Origin: JBCDCB01 sp039182735
GTDB taxonomy: Bacteria > Planctomycetota > Phycisphaerae > Phycisphaerales > UBA1924
Direction of reading: 5' to 3'
Assembly: GCA_039182735.1 (NCBI GenBank)
Contig: JBCDCB010000033.1
Span: 1-36,770 of the forward strand
Length of the DNA: 36,770 bases
The position numbers and the translations under genes are program-made. This document shows, piece after piece, positions 15,995-24,249 of this stretch (the first letter of the stretch is position 1; each line of letters begins with the position of its first letter). Below the pieces are notes generated by a model. It did not search any database. It saw only the letters and a list, made by a program, of their open reading frames with translations, and was not told the origin of the DNA.

Positions 15995-17791
15995 ATGTTG
16001 TCTCCGCACCACGCCCGGCGTGACGTGCGGCATCGTCCGAAAACGCCGATCGCGGCGCTCGCGGTCGGTCTGCTCGTGGGAGTTGCGCAGGCGACGCCCA
16101 CGCCGAGCGACGCGATGGCGGCGTACGACGTTGTCCGCGTGTGGGTGGACGCGGGCGACGTCCCGAGTGAGCCGGAGCGGGGCGGGGCGTTGGATCCGCC
16201 CGGCACGTCCGGCGTGTGCGTGACGCTGCGCTTTGCGGGACGCACGGCGGGTCGCGGCGTTTCGTTCGAGGGCGAGGGGCGTGACCTCTGGATCGCGGCG
16301 CGTAAGGCGTGGGTGGACGCGATCGGTGATCTGCCCGCGGGCGACGACGCGATGCGCCCCGAGCGCCTCGCGCTCATGCGCCCGCTCGTCCAGATCGACA
16401 TCCAGTTCGCGGGCGAACCGACGCCGCTCTTCGGCGACACGATCCCGGAGGTCGCCGGCTCCGTGCGCCCGGGGCTCGATGGCGTCGCGTCGCGCGTGGG
16501 CGCGCGCACGGAAGCGCTCTTTCCCGGCACGATGCTCGCGATCGGCATGTCTCCCAGCGAAGCGCTGCTCAACACGCTCGGTGCCGTCGGCATGCCCGCG
16601 CCGACGTCCCTCGACGAACTCCGTGAACGCGACGGGCTCGCCCTGCTGAGATTCGAGGTGACGCACTTGGCGCAGGCGGCGCCCGAGTCGCCTCCGGTCT
16701 TTCTGCACCGGGGGGGGCGGGTGATCGGGCTCGGCGAGGTGAACACCGCGTCGCTCACCGATGCCGCGAACGGCTTGGCATCGCATCTCGTGTCGCGTGT
16801 GCGGGCGGAGCGCGACTCGCCGACGATGACCGGCGACATCCGCGTTGGCACAGGACATCGCGTCTCCGCGTTGCTCGCGGATCGCTCGCAAGCGGTGGCG
16901 GCGTTCGCGTTGCTGCGATTCACACGCACGCCCGGCGCCGACCCGGTGCTCGCGCAGCGGGCGGATCGGGACGCGCGTCGGATCCTGGCGTCTCTCGTGC
17001 GCGACGCGGGGGAGCCGATCGATCGTGACGTCGCCGCGGCGTGGCTGATCGCCTTCGAAGAGCTGCGTCTCACCGCGCGCTGGGGGCGTGGGCGAGCGCA
17101 GGCCGACCAGAGCGAGCGTGATGCGCTGCGCGCGTTCGGTGTGCGCGCCGCGGAAGTGCTACTCGCTGATGCTCCGGGCGACGTCCCCGCGCCAGCGCGG
17201 GCGTTCGAGGTCTACGGGCTCGCGCGCGTGGGCGTCTTTGAAGAAGACGCCCGGCCCGAGGTGCTGGAGGCGGCGGGCGCACGCATCGCCGAGCTCTTGC
17301 GACAAACCGAGCGCGACCAGCTGGTCGCGCTGATGCCGTGGCTCGGGTGGGCGGTGCTCGAGACCTCGCCAGCGGGCGCCGGAGTGGCCCCCGCGGTCGC
17401 GCTGCGCGAACTGAGGCGGATGGTCTGGGCCTTCCGAATCGACGAGACCGAGCTCGGCGATGACGTGCTCGGCGGCATCTCCTTCTCGCGGGGACGCGGC
17501 GCGCTGGCGACCTGGCAGAGCCTCAAACCCCTCGCGTTCCTCGCGACGATGCTGGGCGACGCCCGGCTCACCGAGCCCGCCTCGAAGACCGAGCAACTCG
17601 CCGAGCTCCGGCGATCGCTTCGGTTTGTGCTGCAGCTGACAGTGCGCGAACGCGAGACGCACCTCGCGCGGGATCCCGCTGCGGTGCTCGGTTCGGCGAG
17701 GCCCGCGCCGTGGGACTTCACCGCGTCCGCCGACGCCTCCGCTCTGGCGCTGCTGACGATCTGCGAGGCCCTGCGCTCGATCGCCCGGTAA
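15995..17791 (+). CDS. Secreted protein, function unknown
   Basis: 598 residues from the ATG at 15995, chosen because a signal peptide follows (TPIAALAVGLLVGVAQA, cleavage near residue 33). Upstream codons are open but overlap the small minus-strand gene and look non-coding. The mature protein has a mixed alpha/beta half (VQIDIQFAGEPTPLFG, FPGTMLAIGMSPSEAL, LLRFEVTHLAQ) and a helical second half with repeated Ala/Arg/Leu-rich helices that could form an alpha/alpha toroid as in terpene-cyclase-like repeats. No catalytic motif is recognised. The precise start is uncertain. Confidence 0.65.
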   Translation: MLSPHHARRDVRHRPKTPIAALAVGLLVGVAQATPTPSDAMAAYDVVRVWVDAGDVPSEPERGGALDPPGTSGVCVTLRFAGRTAGRGVSFEGEGRDLWIAARKAWVDAIGDLPAGDDAMRPERLALMRPLVQIDIQFAGEPTPLFGDTIPEVAGSVRPGLDGVASRVGARTEALFPGTMLAIGMSPSEALLNTLGAVGMPAPTSLDELRERDGLALLRFEVTHLAQAAPESPPVFLHRGGRVIGLGEVNTASLTDAANGLASHLVSRVRAERDSPTMTGDIRVGTGHRVSALLADRSQAVAAFALLRFTRTPGADPVLAQRADRDARRILASLVRDAGEPIDRDVAAAWLIAFEELRLTARWGRGRAQADQSERDALRAFGVRAAEVLLADAPGDVPAPARAFEVYGLARVGVFEEDARPEVLEAAGARIAELLRQTERDQLVALMPWLGWAVLETSPAGAGVAPAVALRELRRMVWAFRIDETELGDDVLGGISFSRGRGALATWQSLKPLAFLATMLGDARLTEPASKTEQLAELRRSLRFVLQLTVRERETHLARDPAAVLGSARPAPWDFTASADASALALLTICEALRSIAR

Positions 17792-17890
17792 GCGGGGCGT
17801 CCGGGCGTCGCCGGGGCGATCTCCCTATCGTTCGGAACCGAGATGCGGGACGCGCGTCCGTTGAGCGGTCGAAGCAGACCGGAGGCACCG

Positions 17891-18775
17891 ATGAAGCAGT
17901 CCATGACACGCTTGCCGCTGATCCTTGCTGGTTTCACCGCGTTGGCCATGCCGGGTGCGGCGATCGCGCAGTCCGAGACCGGTCCCGCCGAGCGGGTCGA
18001 GCGTCGGGTCGATCCGCGGGCCGAGACGATGCAGCGCATGATGCGGACCGTCTCGCTGGAGCTCGAAGATGTTCGGCTCGAGGACGCGATCCTGTTCATC
18101 GAGGAGTTCACCGGCGCGAAGCTCGAGCCGATCTGGCAAGACGAGCGGCGCGACGGGCTCGACAAGGACGAACGAATCAGCGTGAGCATCACCGATGCGA
18201 CGGCGCTCGACCTGCTCGTACGGATCCTCGAGACCGCGGAGGGCGGGTTCAGCGGCAACACGTGGCAGATGCGCGACGAGGGCGAACTCCAGTTCGGCCC
18301 GCGCGAATCGCTCAACCGCTACGCATTCCTCAAGATCTACGACGTGCAGGACCTGCTCTTCGAGATCAACGACTTCACCCGGCGTCCGAACCTCGATCTC
18401 GACCAGATCCTGCAGGCTTCGCAGGGCGGCGGCGGTGGCGGGGGCGGCGGGTCCATCTTCGATGACGACGACGAAGACCCCGATCGCCTCACGCGCGAGC
18501 AGCTGCGCGATCGTCTCCGCGATCTCATCACGACGTTCATCGAGCCGGATCAGTGGCGTGTCAACGGCGGCGACGGCGCGTCGCTCCGCTTTTATCAGGA
18601 CTCGATGATCATCGTCGCGCCGGACTACATCCACCGCGAGCTCGATGGGTATTCGTGGTGGCGCGGGCCGCTGACCTCCCGGGCGCCGCTCGGCGGGAGC
18701 CGCGTCGCAACCATCGATGAGCAGGCGGCGGAAGACACACGCCGCGCGGACCGGCAGCAGGACCCGGATCGCTAA
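17891..18775 (+). CDS. Secreted protein with secretin N-domain-like region
   Basis: 294 residues. GGAGG sits five bases before the ATG at 17891, and the signal MTRLPLILAGFTALAMPGAAIAQ is followed by an AQ cleavage site. The SLELEDVRLEDAILFIEEFTGAKLEPIW and VSITDATALDLLVRILE-type segments resemble the STN/secretin N0-like fold, and the DFIHRE-like closing part (DSMIIVAPDYIHREL) recalls the same repeat. There is no secretin pore domain. A run of nine Gly precedes an acidic patch (DDDDED). In planctomycetes such proteins are often annotated as secretion-pathway-like; the actual role is unknown. The stop overlaps the next minus-strand stop (CTAA). Confidence 0.65.
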   Translation: MKQSMTRLPLILAGFTALAMPGAAIAQSETGPAERVERRVDPRAETMQRMMRTVSLELEDVRLEDAILFIEEFTGAKLEPIWQDERRDGLDKDERISVSITDATALDLLVRILETAEGGFSGNTWQMRDEGELQFGPRESLNRYAFLKIYDVQDLLFEINDFTRRPNLDLDQILQASQGGGGGGGGGSIFDDDDEDPDRLTREQLRDRLRDLITTFIEPDQWRVNGGDGASLRFYQDSMIIVAPDYIHRELDGYSWWRGPLTSRAPLGGSRVATIDEQAAEDTRRADRQQDPDR

Positions 18776-19830
18776 GCGACGCGGGCATCGCGCAGCACGT
18801 CGAGCAGCACGATCAGCGCGATGATGATGAGCAGGTTGATCGTCCAGAAGATCAGCGACCAGCGCGTGGCCTTCTTGGACCGCGAGCGTTCGTACCAGCG
18901 GCGCGGGCGCACGCCCTGCAGCGAGAACGTCGCGACCGCCGACAGGTTCACGCACACGAGGTTCGTCATCAGCAGCAGCCCCGCGCCGGCGCCTTCGAGC
19001 AGGTTGCCTTTCACGGTGAGCATGCACGCGGTGACGGCGGGCGGCACGAGCGCGACCGCGACCATCACCCCGACGAGCGACGACGGCAGCCCCGCGGTGA
19101 AGGCGAGCGCGCCGGCGGTGCCCGAGGCGAGTGCGAGCAGGACGTCGCTGAACGTCACGGTCGTGCGTCCGGCGATTTCGGGGATCGTGGGGTCGATGGG
19201 CGCGACGACGCCGTAGGCGATCGCGACGACACCCGTCAGCACACCGCCGATGACCGTGGCCTTCATCGACTTCCACGCGAGTTCCTTGTCGCCCAGCGTG
19301 GTCGCGAGCGCGACGCCCATGTGCGGCCCGAGCAGGGGGGCGATGACCATCGCCGCGATGACGACGGCGGGCAGATCGCGCGACAGGCCGATCGCCGCGA
19401 CGAGCGACGCGAGGATCGCCTGCAGCATGAAGGCATTGCTGGGGGTCGCGGCGGTGGCGATGTCGTCGTACAGCTCGATGCGGCTGATGCGCGACGGGCC
19501 GATCTTGACCGGCTCCTCTTCCGCCTGCTCGTCGAAGAGCCCATTGTCTCCGTCCGGTTCCTTCGGCTTGGGCTCCGGCTTCTTGGGCTTGGGCAGCACT
19601 GCTTCGACGGGCAGCACGATCAAGCGGAACGTCTGGTCGAGCTCGAAGTCGTGTTCGAGGTCATCGACCAGCGGCTCGATGCTCATGCCGACCACGAGGA
19701 TGCGGAACGCGCAGCGACCGTCGTCGGGCGGGAGCGCCCAGCACGACGAGACCGCGTGGCGCTTGACGATTTCCTGCACGTCGTCGGCGCGGTGCTCGGC
19801 GACGGTCAGTTCGATGAGACGGTCGGGCAT
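18772..19830 (-). CDS. DUF389 integral membrane protein
   Basis: 352 residues from the ATG at 19830. The N-terminal soluble domain (RLIELTVAEHRADDVQEIV...) is joined by a Lys/Pro/Glu linker to about six or seven membrane helices. NAFMLQAILASLVAAIGLSRD, VIAAMVIAPLLGPHMGVALA and GVMVAVALVPPAVTACML are the conserved DUF389 (TIGR00341) blocks. Function is not established. It starts four bases after the rimO stop, so it belongs to the nucleosidase-nadD-rimO transcription unit. Confidence 0.85.
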   Translation of the reverse strand: MPDRLIELTVAEHRADDVQEIVKRHAVSSCWALPPDDGRCAFRILVVGMSIEPLVDDLEHDFELDQTFRLIVLPVEAVLPKPKKPEPKPKEPDGDNGLFDEQAEEEPVKIGPSRISRIELYDDIATAATPSNAFMLQAILASLVAAIGLSRDLPAVVIAAMVIAPLLGPHMGVALATTLGDKELAWKSMKATVIGGVLTGVVAIAYGVVAPIDPTIPEIAGRTTVTFSDVLLALASGTAGALAFTAGLPSSLVGVMVAVALVPPAVTACMLTVKGNLLEGAGAGLLLMTNLVCVNLSAVATFSLQGVRPRRWYERSRSKKATRWSLIFWTINLLIIIALIVLLDVLRDARVA

Positions 19831-19834
19831 GGCG

Positions 19835-21529
19835 TCAGAGGATCGGCAGGGAGACCGTCCGCCGCAAGTCCTCGACGGGGCGGGCAATCAGGTCGTACCC
19901 GTCGGACCCGACGATCACGCAGCGGACGAGCTCACCCGGGGCGAGCGCCGCGCGCGATTGCACGTAGGTGAGCGCGTCGATGTCGATCGCCTGGAAGTAG
20001 CAGCGTCCCTTGTGCAGGACACCTTCGCCCGCGGCGGCAGCGTGGCGGTCGCCCGCGTGCGCGCGCTTGCCGCTGGCTTCGACGCTCTCGCCGGCGGGAT
20101 CGACACCGATGCCGAGCGATTGCGAACGAAGGCGTTCGTCGATGAGCACGTCGAAGTGGAGCCCGGTGTCGACGGGGTCGTCCGGATCCCACTGCTCGGC
20201 AAGGTACGACGCCTGCTCGTGCGCGATCGAACGCTGCAGCGACATGATCTCGTCGTGGCGCCGGCGCTTCACGTCGGCGGGCACGTGCCGGTCGGGGTCT
20301 TCGTCCATGGTGCCTGCGGGCGTGCCGGCTTCGCGCGAGTACTCGAAGACGCCGAGCGCATCGAACCCTATTTCCTCGATGAATTCGAGGAGCTGCTGGT
20401 GGTCTTCCTCGGTCTCGCCGGGGAAGCCGGTGATCATCGTGGTGCGGATCGCGATCCCCGGGATGCGCTCGCGGAGCTTGAGCATCAGATCACGTTGGTG
20501 TTCGGCGGTGACGTGACGGCGCATCGCGGTGAGCATGTTGTTGCTCGCGTGCTGCAGCGGGATATCGATGTACTTGCACACGTGGGGCAGGTCACGGATC
20601 GCGTCGATCATCTCGTCGGCGAAGTTGGAGGGGTAGGCGTACATGAGGCGCACCCACCCGTGCCCGCCGGCGTGAGAGTCAACAACACCGTTGAGCCGCT
20701 CGAGCAGCGTGACGAGCCCGCCGGTGTTGCCGTCGAACCCCGCGCCGACATCGTCGCCGAAGGAGGTGGTGTCCTGCCCGATGAGATTGAGTTCGAAGCA
20801 GCCGTCTTCGAGGAGTTCGCGCGCTTCATCCACGATGCGGTCCATGGGCTTGGAGCGCATCTTGCCGCGGATGGAGGGGATGGTGCAGAAGGCGCAGGCC
20901 TGGTTGCAGCCCTCGGAGACCTTGAGATAGGCATAGTGGCGGGGGGTGAGGCGCAGGCGCGCGCCGTCGTCTTCGAAGTAGCCGATGCCTTTGCCGTCCT
21001 TGCCGTGGACGGTGAGCCCGACGGTGTCCTGCCCGCGTTCCTTGGCGGCGACGAGCGCGTTGCCGGCGATCCAGTACTTGGGCGCGTCGCTGGCACCGGC
21101 GAGCGTGTCGCGATCGGGCCGGTCGCCGCGCACGGCGCGGACGACGTGGTCGCGATCGAAGACGCCGATCATCGCGTCGATGCCCGGCTCCCATTCGAGC
21201 ATCTTGGCGCGGTGACGCTGCACGAGGCAGCCGGCGACGACGACGCGTTTGAGTTCGCCCGCTTCTTTGCGGCGGACCGCGTCCCTGATGACGCCGAGCG
21301 ACTCCTGCTTCGACGCTTCGAGGAACCCGCAGGTGTTCACAACGACCGCATCGGCCTCGGTGGACGAACCGGGGTCGTGCGCATCGAAGTCCACCGGTCG
21401 CACGCCGGCCTCGGCGAGGAGCCCGAGCATCTTCTCGCTGTCCACGAGGTTCTTCGGGCAGCCGAGCGAGACGAAGGCGACGCTGTTGACGTCGGTCTCG
21501 GCGGCGGGTTGTTGGGCGGTGTCAGTCAC
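19835..21529 (-). CDS. rimO: Ribosomal protein S12 methylthiotransferase
   Basis: 564 residues from the GTG at 21529, which overlaps the nadD end by eight bases. RimO is a radical-SAM enzyme that methylthiolates an Asp of ribosomal protein S12. The N-terminal cluster domain has FVSLGCPKNLVDSE, NTCGFL and VVAGCLVQRH; the radical-SAM motif is CNQACAFC with IPSIRGKMRS; a TRAM-like C-terminus follows. It is about 120 residues longer than usual: an extra segment between the N-domain and the radical-SAM domain (IAGNALVAAKERGQ to GIGYFEDDGARLRL) and an insertion in the TRAM part (VEASGKRAHAGDRHAAAAGE). Neither breaks a known motif. Confidence 0.93.
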   Translation of the reverse strand: MTDTAQQPAAETDVNSVAFVSLGCPKNLVDSEKMLGLLAEAGVRPVDFDAHDPGSSTEADAVVVNTCGFLEASKQESLGVIRDAVRRKEAGELKRVVVAGCLVQRHRAKMLEWEPGIDAMIGVFDRDHVVRAVRGDRPDRDTLAGASDAPKYWIAGNALVAAKERGQDTVGLTVHGKDGKGIGYFEDDGARLRLTPRHYAYLKVSEGCNQACAFCTIPSIRGKMRSKPMDRIVDEARELLEDGCFELNLIGQDTTSFGDDVGAGFDGNTGGLVTLLERLNGVVDSHAGGHGWVRLMYAYPSNFADEMIDAIRDLPHVCKYIDIPLQHASNNMLTAMRRHVTAEHQRDLMLKLRERIPGIAIRTTMITGFPGETEEDHQQLLEFIEEIGFDALGVFEYSREAGTPAGTMDEDPDRHVPADVKRRRHDEIMSLQRSIAHEQASYLAEQWDPDDPVDTGLHFDVLIDERLRSQSLGIGVDPAGESVEASGKRAHAGDRHAAAAGEGVLHKGRCYFQAIDIDALTYVQSRAALAPGELVRCVIVGSDGYDLIARPVEDLRRTVSLPIL

Positions 21530-22217
21530 AGGGGCGATCGTAGACCCCGTGCTCGCGGATGTACGCCAGCACGCGCGGATCGAGCGAGCGATCGAGGACG
21601 CCCCGATCGCCCCGCCCGGCGAAGGCCTCGCGGATCGCCGTCGCGGAGACGTCCAGCGTCGGCACGCCGAGCAACCGCTGCCGCCAGCGGGCGGCCTCTT
21701 CCGGCGACCAGTGTGCGAGCATCTCCTGCTCGAAACGGGTGGGATCCTCCGCATCGCCCGGGCGCGGCATGACCGCGGGCTCGGCGAGCGAAATGATCGC
21801 CTCGAACTCGCGCCAACGGTGGAATGACAAGGCCTGGTCCGCGCCGATCAGGAGACGCATCGAAACCCCCGGCAACGCGTCGCGTAGCCGACGGAGCGTG
21901 TCCACGGTGTACGAGGGCGGACGCTCGCCCGTCTCGGTGCCCAGTTCGATCGTGGAGACGCTCGACCGCGCGTCGTCCGAGAAGGCGCGTTCGAGCATGG
22001 AGACTCGGTGCGAGTCGTTTGCAATCGGCGCGTTCGACTTGAAAGGCGAGCGACCCGCCGGGATCACGAGCAGCCAGTCGAGTCCGAGCGCGTCGCGTGC
22101 GGCGATCGAGAGCGTCACATGCGCGAGGTGGGGGGGATCGAACGATCCGCCGAAGATGAGCAGCGTGCGTACGTCGGCGGGCACCGGGATGGCATCACGG
22201 CTCGACGCGGAGGGCAT
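21522..22217 (-). CDS. nadD: Nicotinate-nucleotide adenylyltransferase
   Basis: 231 residues. NadD joins nicotinate mononucleotide and ATP to make deamido-NAD. The nucleotide-binding FGGSFDPPHLAHV, the IGADQALSFHRW segment and the closing SATAIREAFA motif are clear. The ATG at 22217 lies 23 bases inside the end of the upstream gene, and its own end overlaps rimO, so the three are translated in sequence. Confidence 0.95.
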   Translation of the reverse strand: MPSASSRDAIPVPADVRTLLIFGGSFDPPHLAHVTLSIAARDALGLDWLLVIPAGRSPFKSNAPIANDSHRVSMLERAFSDDARSSVSTIELGTETGERPPSYTVDTLRRLRDALPGVSMRLLIGADQALSFHRWREFEAIISLAEPAVMPRPGDAEDPTRFEQEMLAHWSPEEAARWRQRLLGVPTLDVSATAIREAFAGRGDRGVLDRSLDPRVLAYIREHGVYDRPCD

Positions 22218-22878
22218 CTGGTGAGTCTCGCAGAAGTTGATACATGGCGATCAGCGTGTCGGCGACGGCGTTCAGTGCCTCGTTGCCGCGCGACTGAAGT
22301 TGCTTCAGACCTCCGATGGTTGCACGCCCGCGGATCAGGGAGAGGACGACCATGCCGAGGCGTGTGCGTCCGTCGGCGCTGATCCAGAGCCCGGCGTCGG
22401 GCGGCAGCTCGTCGTTCGGCCCGTCCGAGACGCCCCGGACGACGGCGAAGTTGAGTTTGCGTTCGATGCACGCCGCGGCGAAGTCACGCGATTCGTAGTC
22501 CACGAGTGTTGCGCCGCTCGTCGCGGCGAGACGACGCTTCGACGATACGTCGGGCGTGAGCCCGGCGCTGGTGATCCCGTGCTCGGCAACTCCGGGCGGC
22601 GCGTGCGTCGGGCGCAGCGTGCTCGCGTGGGGCGACTCGATCGACGTGATGCGGGGCACCGGCTCCGTGACCTCTCGGATCGCGCCCGCGACCCCCGCCA
22701 GCACCAGGAGCGCGGGCGAGCGGCTCGACGCCTCGGCGACCGCGCGATGCACGTGCTCGCGGTTCGTGCCCGACGTGCGCAGCTCGATCACGGGCGCACG
22801 CGTGGCGAGTCGCTGAGCGAGCGCTTGCCGCTCGTGTTCGAGCGGGCAGAGCACGCACATGGTGGGCGCGGGGGGCAT
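22195..22878 (-). CDS. Nucleoside phosphorylase / nucleosidase-like protein
   Basis: 227 residues from the ATG at 22878; an ATG six codons later is possible. The fold is suggested by VLAGVAGAIREV (the Gly-rich first loop) and ATLVDYESRDFAAACIERKL plus FAVVRGVSDGPND, matching the V-D-M-E-S and R-x-x-S-D blocks of MTA/SAH nucleosidases and of HpnG. Tyr replaces the usual Met before the Glu. The substrate could be methylthioadenosine, S-adenosylhomocysteine or another nucleoside. RimO next door produces 5'-deoxyadenosine and SAH, which makes a nucleosidase partner attractive, but this is inference. Confidence 0.75.
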   Translation of the reverse strand: MPPAPTMCVLCPLEHERQALAQRLATRAPVIELRTSGTNREHVHRAVAEASSRSPALLVLAGVAGAIREVTEPVPRITSIESPHASTLRPTHAPPGVAEHGITSAGLTPDVSSKRRLAATSGATLVDYESRDFAAACIERKLNFAVVRGVSDGPNDELPPDAGLWISADGRTRLGMVVLSLIRGRATIGGLKQLQSRGNEALNAVADTLIAMYQLLRDSPDALRVEP

Positions 22879-22935
22879 GGTGCGGATGGTGGCAGGTCTT
22901 GGCGGGCGGTGCCAGACAGATGGCGGATGAGTGGC

Positions 22936-22941
22936 TATCAT
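22936..22941 (+). promoter_or_regulatory. Possible -10 element (TATCAT) of tRNA-Glu
   Basis: TATCAT ends 15 bases before the mature tRNA-Glu 5' end. No clear -35 is seen at the right spacing. Confidence 0.35.
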
Positions 22942-22956
22942 CCGCCCGCAAGTCCT

Positions 22957-23030
22957 GCCCCCATCGTCTAGTCGGTCCAGGACGCCAGGTTTTCATCCTG
23001 GAAACCGGGGTTCGAGTCCCCGTGGGGGTG
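22957..23030 (+). tRNA. tRNA-Glu(TTC)
   Basis: A 74-base cloverleaf. The acceptor GCCCCCA pairs with TGGGGGT (one G:U at the end) and the discriminator is G. The anticodon stem CCAGG/CCTGG encloses TTTTCAT with anticodon TTC at 22992-22994. The T-arm reads CGGGGTTCGAGTCCCCG. CCA is not encoded. It ends ten bases before the convergent queC stop. Confidence 0.96.
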
Positions 23031-23039
23031 CTTTCCGGA

Positions 23040-23732
23040 TCAGCCCGGGCTCGGCGCGTAGCGCGTCGGGTCGGGGATGCCGGCTTTCTCGAAGCCGCGA
23101 CGCCGGAGCACGCAAGAATCGCACGCGCCGCACGCGAGCCCCGCCGGGTCGGGGTCGTAGCAGGAGTGCGTCGTGGCGTAGTCGATGCCCAGTTCGGTGC
23201 CGCGCCGGATGATCTCGGCTTTGCTCAGATCGACGAGCGGCGTGCGCACGCGCATGCGTGCCCCCTCGACGCCCGCCTTGGTCGCGAGGTTCGCGGTGTG
23301 CGCGAACGACTCGATGAACTCGGGGCGACAGTCGGGGTAGCCGGAGTAGTCCACCGCGTTGACGCCGATGAAGACGTCGCGCGCGCCGACGACCTCGGCA
23401 TAGCCGATCGCGATCGAGAGAAAGACGAGGTTGCGCGCCGGGACGTAGGTGACCGGGATGTCGTCCGGCACCGCCTCGTCGGGCGAACGCTTCGGGACGG
23501 TGATGGTGTCGGTGAGCGCGGAACCGCCGATCGCGCGAAGGTCGATGGAGACCACGCGGTGGTCGGTCGCGCCGAGCGTTCGCGAGATTACTTCGCTGGC
23601 GTCGAGTTCGTGGCGGTGGCGCTGGCCGTAGTCGATGGCGAGCGTGTGACAGCGGAAACCCTCGTCGCGCGCGATCGCCAGCGCCGTGGCGCTGTCGAGA
23701 CCACCCGAGAGCAGAACAACCGCGGTAGACAC
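23040..23732 (-). CDS. queC: 7-cyano-7-deazaguanine synthase
   Basis: 230 residues from a GTG at 23732, since the PP-loop VLLSGGLDSATAL must start near residue 6. QueC turns 7-carboxy-7-deazaguanine into preQ0 using ATP and ammonia, a step toward queuosine. The zinc site CYDPDPAGLACGACDSCVLR carries the expected four Cys, and VPARNLVFLSIAIGYAE is standard. Upstream in-frame codons belong to the antisense of the His-rich gene. No other queuosine gene is nearby. Confidence 0.95.
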   Translation of the reverse strand: MSTAVVLLSGGLDSATALAIARDEGFRCHTLAIDYGQRHRHELDASEVISRTLGATDHRVVSIDLRAIGGSALTDTITVPKRSPDEAVPDDIPVTYVPARNLVFLSIAIGYAEVVGARDVFIGVNAVDYSGYPDCRPEFIESFAHTANLATKAGVEGARMRVRTPLVDLSKAEIIRRGTELGIDYATTHSCYDPDPAGLACGACDSCVLRRRGFEKAGIPDPTRYAPSPG

Positions 23733-23766
23733 GCGGGCATCGTACGTGCCCGGCGCGGCGTGGCGG

Positions 23767-24129
23767 CTACTTGACGATCTCGACGGGCCCGTGGTCGTCG
23801 CAGTGGTCGCCGTGCGGGTGATGCAGGCGTGCGTTGCCGTGTTCGTCGATGACGAGGTAGTCGATGTGGTCGCCGTGCGGGACGGGTTCGTGCCCGCACC
23901 CGGGGCCGCAGACGTGATCAGTTGCGTGCGCGGCGTTCTCGACGGGTCGGCAGGCATCGGGGTTCGTATCGCTCACCGGGATGCTGTGCTCGAAGACCTT
24001 GCCATCACGCTGGTGGTGCAGATGCCCGTCGTGGAGGTAATCGACGTGATCGCCGTGCTTGATCGCGGTGTGTCCGCAGCCGGGGCCGTGCTGATGGGGA
24101 TGGTCGCCTTCGTGGGTGCACTCGTTCAT
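23767..24129 (-). CDS. His/Cys-rich metal-binding-like protein with internal repeats
   Basis: 120 residues from the ATG at 24129, after GAGGAG. There is no signal peptide. The sequence holds two copies of a unit: PGCGHTAIKHGDHVDYLHDG-HLHH and PGCGHEPVPHGDHIDYLV-HGNARLHHPHGDH. Each has a CGPGCGH or HGPGCGH core plus repeated HGDH. With over 25 His and several Cys in a small protein, binding of zinc, nickel or copper is very likely. I do not know the function. The neighbours are queC and a Kef antiporter. Confidence 0.75.
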   Translation of the reverse strand: MNECTHEGDHPHQHGPGCGHTAIKHGDHVDYLHDGHLHHQRDGKVFEHSIPVSDTNPDACRPVENAAHATDHVCGPGCGHEPVPHGDHIDYLVIDEHGNARLHHPHGDHCDDHGPVEIVK

Positions 24130-24249
24130 GTTGATGCGGCTCCTCGGTCTCGGTGTTTCTCGCAACGGGCGTGTGCGATGGGTATCGGCAGGATTTGACG
24201 GGATTCTCCGCTCCGATGCAAGCACCCGCTGGTTGCGCCACGCACGCGA

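Noticed and set aside
19250..21772. 840-codon open frame antisense to DUF389 and rimO
   Set aside because: It crosses two real genes whose motifs are all on the other strand.
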